The notes under the pieces: model-generated
The model's input: only the letters and a program-made list of their open reading frames with translations
What the model was told of the DNA's origin: nothing
Database searches by the model: none
Made by a program: the position numbers and the translations under genes
Shown here: positions 22,394 to 26,346 of the stretch, one piece after another
How positions within the stretch are numbered: position 1 is the first letter of the stretch
How the letters are laid out: each line of letters opens with the position of its first letter
Assembly (NCBI GenBank): GCA_900768525.1
Contig: CAAGDF010000038.1
Span: 1-26,346 of the forward strand
Direction: 5' to 3'
Origin: Clostridia bacterium
GTDB taxonomy: Bacteria > Bacillota > Clostridia > Christensenellales > Borkfalkiaceae
Length of the DNA stretch: 26,346 nucleotides

Positions 22394-23335
22394 TTAAATT
22401 CTGCCGGTAATAATCTCGTCTATCCGATTCGCGGCGACACTTATCGACGGACATACGAGCAACCTGAATCTGCCGTTTTCACGCTCGGTAAAGGTCGTAA
22501 CACCTTTATCCGATACATTTATATCACCCGCTGCATCGAGCGTAAAAATATCGCCCGTGCCGAAAATTGCATAATATGCAGATGTAAGATCCCAGCTCGA
22601 ACGGTTACCGTGCGAATGCACGAAGTAACTTTCGGCTACGGGATTTTTTCTTTCCTGCTCGATTAAAACGTTGCCCGTAAGCATTTTCCAACCGATGAAA
22701 AACTGCGAAACGACGCAATCTACGGGGCATTTTTCAAAAAATACTTTCGCCGACGCAATATCAACTTTGATATTGCACTCGGCAAGCATTTGTTCGGGGC
22801 CGAACCATACCTCTTCGTCGCCCTCTTTCGGGAAATGCCCGCCCATTACGGAAAAACACTTTACCTTTTGTTTTACGAGTTCTTCGCCCGAAAGCGGAGA
22901 TATTTCGTCGGGGTTACTAAGCAACAGCCCGGCAACATTAACAAGCGAACCTATTACGATAAAATTAACTTTTTCGTTTGTTTCGCTTAAAGTTTTACGC
23001 AGCAATTTTACCGCGTTTTCGGGCTTATGGCCCGACTTATGGTAAGAATTTTCAAAATTTTCGCAAATATGTCTGCCATAACAAACTTCGAAAAACTTCT
23101 CATCGTCGCCGGGAATAACCTTATCGGTCTGCCCTATCGGAACAACGCGGTTATACCAGCGGTTTATCGCATCGGCGCACCCTGCCGAATATGGATTCGA
23201 CGTCGAAACGGTAACGCAAAGCAGATTGCAAAGTCCTTTTTCGGCGCAACGATGAACCAAAGCGAGAGCGCCGGTATCGTCGCAATCGCCACCTATGTCG
23301 GTATCGAAAATTATATTTATTTTTTTATCAGCCAT
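22394..23335 (-). CDS. Nucleoside-hydrolase-family (IUNH-like) protein
   Basis: This 313-residue protein of the inosine-uridine hydrolase fold cleaves N-ribosidic bonds in characterised members. The calcium-binding signature is present in an expanded form, DTDIGGDCDDTGAL (11-24), in place of DTDPGxDDA. Other family features are VIGSLVNVAGLLLS (the usual IGPLTNxA block), SVMGGHF (usual MGG) and a C-terminal WDLTSAYYAIFG helix (usual D-x-x-A). There is no signal peptide. The start at 23335 follows AAAGG and lies five bases after the permease stop; an upstream in-frame TTG overlaps that stop. It ends a transporter operon of CUT1 type, which normally carries oligosaccharides, so a sugar-related N- or O-glycoside may be the real substrate. 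The family call is firm; the substrate is open. Confidence 0.9.
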   Translation of the reverse strand: MADKKINIIFDTDIGGDCDDTGALALVHRCAEKGLCNLLCVTVSTSNPYSAGCADAINRWYNRVVPIGQTDKVIPGDDEKFFEVCYGRHICENFENSYHKSGHKPENAVKLLRKTLSETNEKVNFIVIGSLVNVAGLLLSNPDEISPLSGEELVKQKVKCFSVMGGHFPKEGDEEVWFGPEQMLAECNIKVDIASAKVFFEKCPVDCVVSQFFIGWKMLTGNVLIEQERKNPVAESYFVHSHGNRSSWDLTSAYYAIFGTGDIFTLDAAGDINVSDKGVTTFTERENGRFRLLVCPSISVAANRIDEIITGRI

Positions 23336-23340
23336 AATAA

Positions 23341-24231
23341 TCAACCTTTAACGCCGCCCTGAAGCGATATTCCTTTAGAGAAAATTCTCGTGCCTAAGAA
23401 ATACAATATTATTGACGGAATTGCCATTAAAACGCTTGCCGCAAGCAACATCGGCGTATCTTCTTTGCCTTGGTTCGACTGCGTACGCAGCATGTTAAGG
23501 CCCATGGAAATGTTGAATTTTTCCGGCGAACGCAAATAAATTAACGGCCCCAGGTAATCGCCCCAAATACCCATTATCGTGAAAATAACCATCGTTACTA
23601 TTGCGGGCATGCAGTTAGGAACTATAATTTTAAAAAGCCGTATAAGCGAGTTTGCTCCGTCTATCTCGGCGGCTTCTATAATGCTGTTAGGTATTCCGCG
23701 CATGTTTTGTTTAAACATAAAAACATAATACGCGCTGCCGCCTATGCTCGGAATTATTAAGGGAATAAATGTATCGGTAAGCCCGAGCCTTGCCCAAATC
23801 ATAAACGACGGAATCATCGTAACCGCCCACGGAATCATCATTGTGGCAAGCAGGACAATAAACAGCAAGTCGGCTATTTTTGAACGGAATTTCGCAAAGC
23901 CGTAAGCCACGAATATCGTGCTTATCGTGCATATCGCGGTGTTGGTAACCATAAGTATAACGGTGTTCCAAATCCACCTTAACATCTGGTCGTTCGTCGA
24001 AAACACCCTTGCGTAGTTATCGAACCCCGCAATAATGTTTGCAGGCAAAAATCTAAAAGTTACGGCGTAATATTCGTCATACGATTTAAGCGATGAAGTA
24101 ACCATTATTACCGTGGGAAACAACATTATAAGCCCCACCAGAATAAGAACGGTATATCGAATAACGGCAAAAACGTTTATTCTTTTACCGTGTTTTTGCC
24201 GAGCGGGATAAAAATCAGTCTTCGTCTGCAT
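23341..24231 (-). CDS. Second CUT1 sugar ABC permease (MalG type)
   Basis: This 296-residue permease has six membrane segments, starting with a cytosolic Lys/Arg-rich N-terminus and LVGLIMLFPTVIMVTSSLKS. The EAA loop is IIEAAEIDGANSLI to IVP (184-205), close to consensus. The C-terminus GVKG is typical. Its start overlaps the end of the upstream permease by 17 bases (ATGCAGACGAAGACTGA), a sign of tight translational coupling. With the upstream permease and binding protein it forms a transporter distinct from the one at 9163-12475; the paired proteins of the two operons are clearly different in sequence. No ATPase is encoded here. Confidence 0.95.
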   Translation of the reverse strand: MQTKTDFYPARQKHGKRINVFAVIRYTVLILVGLIMLFPTVIMVTSSLKSYDEYYAVTFRFLPANIIAGFDNYARVFSTNDQMLRWIWNTVILMVTNTAICTISTIFVAYGFAKFRSKIADLLFIVLLATMMIPWAVTMIPSFMIWARLGLTDTFIPLIIPSIGGSAYYVFMFKQNMRGIPNSIIEAAEIDGANSLIRLFKIIVPNCMPAIVTMVIFTIMGIWGDYLGPLIYLRSPEKFNISMGLNMLRTQSNQGKEDTPMLLAASVLMAIPSIILYFLGTRIFSKGISLQGGVKG

Positions 24232-25087
24232 AATAAACTTTTTTACCCCCGAATTTAAAGAATATAAAGGTTACGAGCAAAACAATAAGGAACACTATCC
24301 ATGCATACGCGCTTGCAAGCCCCATATCATGGTCGGTCATGGCGTATTCGTAAATCTGTAACGTAACGGTCATCGTAGAAACCCCGCCGCCGAGCATCAT
24401 CATAGGTCCGTAAACCTGCAAGCCGCCTATTATATCCATCGTAAGCAGATAGAAAATCGTTGGACTTATTATGGGAAGAGTTGCGTGACGAAATTTTGTC
24501 CATTCGCCTGCACCGTCTAACTCCATCGATTCCAGAATATCTTGCGGGACGCCCGATACCGCGGGAAGAAGCATGGTTATTTTTCCGCCTATACCGCTCC
24601 AGATCGACATAACGATAATGCTGTTCATTCCGTTCTTGTCGCTTATAAATAAAACGGGATCTTTGCCTAACGCACCTAAAATGCTGTTTAATATGCCGTA
24701 TCTTGCATACATCGAAATCCAGAGCATGCTTCCCGCCATAAACGGCAAAACCGAAGGAAGGTAATAGACCGTTTGAAAAAGCCTTGATAATTTAGCCGCT
24801 TTTTTAAGCATCATCGAAAAAAACAAGCCGAACCCCATGCCTAAAACGGTAGTCGCGATCATATATTCGAACGTATTGCCGAAAATCTTATAAAAATAGC
24901 GTTCTTTGGTGAACAGGTCTATAAAATTCTGAAACCCGATAAATTTAGGCGTGCCTACCATTAAGTAAGAACAGAAACTTATATAAAGCGAATATACCAG
25001 CGGGAAAAGTCCGAAACACGTAAAGCCGATTATCCACGGGCTGATATACGCGAAAAATAAAAGTTTATTCTTTTTTGTTCGTTGCAT
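24215..25087 (-). CDS. Second CUT1 sugar ABC permease (MalF type)
   Basis: This 290-residue permease begins with LLFFAYISPWIIGFTCFGLFPLVYSLYISF, the characteristic MalF/UgpA first helix (shown here as consecutive pieces: LLFFAYISPWIIG, then FTCFGLFPLVYS). The EAA loop is ILESMELDGAGEWT to LPIISP (184-209), with Met in place of the second Ala of the motif. Six membrane segments are expected. AAGGAGA precedes the start. A strong GC-rich hairpin lies between it and the binding-protein gene upstream. It partners with the downstream MalG-type permease, which it overlaps by 17 bases. Confidence 0.95.
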   Translation of the reverse strand: MQRTKKNKLLFFAYISPWIIGFTCFGLFPLVYSLYISFCSYLMVGTPKFIGFQNFIDLFTKERYFYKIFGNTFEYMIATTVLGMGFGLFFSMMLKKAAKLSRLFQTVYYLPSVLPFMAGSMLWISMYARYGILNSILGALGKDPVLFISDKNGMNSIIVMSIWSGIGGKITMLLPAVSGVPQDILESMELDGAGEWTKFRHATLPIISPTIFYLLTMDIIGGLQVYGPMMMLGGGVSTMTVTLQIYEYAMTDHDMGLASAYAWIVFLIVLLVTFIFFKFGGKKVYYADED

Positions 25088-25158
25088 TTTTTCTCCTTAA
25101 CCAAACGTGATTTTAAACCGACGGGATTTTACGTTTTAGTAAAAATCACGCAACGTTG

Positions 25159-25179
25159 CGCCGCCGAAAATCGGCGGCG
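25159..25179 (-). promoter_or_regulatory. Strong intercistronic hairpin after the second binding protein
   Basis: CGCCGCCGA pairs perfectly with TCGGCGGCG around an AAA loop. A further palindrome, GCAACGTTGC, adjoins at 25150-25159. The 112-nt gap between the binding-protein stop (25200) and the permease start holds nothing else. On the minus strand there is no immediate U-run, so RNA stabilisation or partial attenuation is likelier than full termination. Confidence 0.65.
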
Positions 25180-25199
25180 TTTTGCGTAAACCGATATTT

Positions 25200-26346
25200 T
25201 TATTCGGCTTTTTTCGCTCTGTCTACTCTCTTGTTTATTTCGTAATCGAGATTGCCGCAAAAATCGGCAATGCTCATTTCGCCTTGCAGATACGAACCCG
25301 CAAATTTGAATTCGATCGATTCGACCGAGGCCTGCGAACAATATAAATTACGATCGATTATAACCGCGCTCGAAAGCGATTTATAAAATTTGTTTGCATG
25401 TGCAAGTCTCGTAACGTTTTTGTTCACTTCGGGGTTAAGCATTATCTCCTGCGTAAATCTTTCGATCGCCGGGAAGTTGTCGCATTTTTCCGCTTGTTTT
25501 TTGCCGAAATATTCGAGGTACCATTCGATGAATTTGAAAGCCGCGTCTTTAACTTTGCTGCGCGACGACATTGCAAAACCTACGCAACCCGTGGTATAAG
25601 GTTTGCTTTGCATCCCCTTTTCTTTTACGGGCGGATAAGCGATGCCTAAATCCATGTCGTCGAGATTATAAGAATCAATGCAGTAAAGCCCGCCCATGAT
25701 CATTGCGCATTTGCCCTGCGCGAATATCGGGTAGAAAGTAGAGCCGGTGTTGTTTACTTCGTTCATGCCGAGTATGCCGTAATAATATTTAACTACGTCC
25801 TGAACGGCTTTCGAATCGAAATTAGAAGAATAATCGTTTTTAAACCAGCATTCGCCCGCGTTGGTAATGAATTGTTCTAACACTTTAGCTTCGGCAAGCC
25901 CCGGAAGGAACGAATACTGCGTTATGACGTTACCCGATTTTTTGACAAGATCTTTGCACAAAGTTTCAAATTCGCCGAACGAAAGCGGATCGGGTATGCC
26001 GTCGCCGTCGCTGTCTTGCTCGATAACGGCAAGTTGCTCGGGCGTAAATAACTTGCGATTGTATAAAAGCATCGAATCGGTCGTCCAGTCTTTCAAAACG
26101 GCATATGTTTTGCCTCTTCCGAATTTTTTCGAAGAATAATCGAACGCATAAGCGTCCTTGTTGATACTCCAAACGTCGTCTAACGAAATTTTTTTCGACT
26201 TTCCGAAATAATCGTCTAACGGTTCGAGATAGTTTGCCGAAAGAAAGGGATAAATTTCACCCGGTTCCATATTGAACACGTCCGCTTCGGTATTGCCGCT
26301 GAAATCGGTTAAAAGATTTGTGTAAAACGAACCTGTAGAAATTTGC
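25200..26346 (-). CDS. Second CUT1 solute-binding protein (5' end outside the window)
   Basis: About 381 residues of the mature part and C-terminus are visible. The reading frame stays open to 26346, so the signal peptide and N-terminus are missing; a GTG at 26279 is internal, not the start. Family features are DVFNMEPGEIYPFLSANYLEPL near the visible start (as DVFNMEPGEI, then YPFLSANYLEPL), a segment resembling a calcium-site loop (DSDGDGIPDPLSF), IFAQGKCAMIMGG and KVKDAAFKFIEWYL. The DSDGDGIPDP segment is an EF-hand-like loop that occurs in some family-1 binding proteins. It captures a sugar ligand for the two permeases that follow. The ligand is unknown. An intercistronic hairpin separates it from the permease genes. 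Confidence 0.93.
   Translation of the reverse strand, partial: QISTGSFYTNLLTDFSGNTEADVFNMEPGEIYPFLSANYLEPLDDYFGKSKKISLDDVWSINKDAYAFDYSSKKFGRGKTYAVLKDWTTDSMLLYNRKLFTPEQLAVIEQDSDGDGIPDPLSFGEFETLCKDLVKKSGNVITQYSFLPGLAEAKVLEQFITNAGECWFKNDYSSNFDSKAVQDVVKYYYGILGMNEVNNTGSTFYPIFAQGKCAMIMGGLYCIDSYNLDDMDLGIAYPPVKEKGMQSKPYTTGCVGFAMSSRSKVKDAAFKFIEWYLEYFGKKQAEKCDNFPAIERFTQEIMLNPEVNKNVTRLAHANKFYKSLSSAVIIDRNLYCSQASVESIEFKFAGSYLQGEMSIADFCGNLDYEINKRVDRAKKAE

Noticed and set aside
23336..23344. TTG start for the nucleoside-hydrolase-like gene
   Set aside because: It overlaps the permease stop codon; ATG at 23335 has AAAGG at suitable spacing and begins the conserved protein.

Overview
The window looks like a chromosomal carbohydrate-utilisation region of an uncultured, Gram-positive, host- or plant-matter-associated bacterium, most likely a Clostridia/Christensenellales-type Firmicute. 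This placement is inferred from purine-rich Shine-Dalgarno sites, sigma-A promoters, CUT1 sugar importers without a local ATPase, lipobox proteins and a large surface protein with a C-terminal membrane tail. No database search was possible. No tRNA, rRNA, CRISPR array, transposase or phage gene was seen.

Left part (1-1770). A minus-strand unit encodes an SGNH/GDSL esterase and an L-fucose isomerase cut off by the window edge, under a clear promoter at 1269-1297. A small plus-strand gene follows, preceded by an A-rich array of roughly 20-bp imperfect repeats. A bidirectional terminator closes this section.

Main operon (12475 down to 1812, minus strand). Seven tightly packed genes run in order: solute-binding lipoprotein, two CUT1 permeases, a large lipoprotein of CBM9-like modules, a GH43-like lipoprotein, and two paralogous DUF4838-like proteins. 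A strong promoter at 12578-12606 drives it. A winged-helix (ArsR-like) regulator is transcribed divergently from a perfect-consensus promoter, and a perfect 16-bp palindrome lies between the two promoters. The layout reads as a Gram-positive polysaccharide-utilisation locus: surface lipoproteins bind and trim a glycan, CUT1 imports the fragments, and cytosolic enzymes process them.

Middle part (13813-17421). Two small membrane-protein genes, one of them only 52 codons, are bracketed by two near-identical 40-bp terminator-like elements. Next comes a cytosolic glycoside-hydrolase-like protein (GH27/36-type barrel plus discoidin-like module).

Right part (17422-26346). A 1282-residue surface protein carries four jelly-roll modules and about five X2/Ig-like repeats. 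It is divergent from an AraC-type regulator. A second CUT1 transporter operon follows (binding protein cut by the right edge, two permeases) and ends with a nucleoside-hydrolase-family gene. Two further divergent copies of the 3' element lie after the AraC gene.

The most interesting items are the four-copy 3'-end element; the tandem DUF4838-like pair with a shared CxCxxC motif; the GH43-like protein with Asn where the catalytic base is expected; the palindromic operator candidates; and the modular surface proteins.
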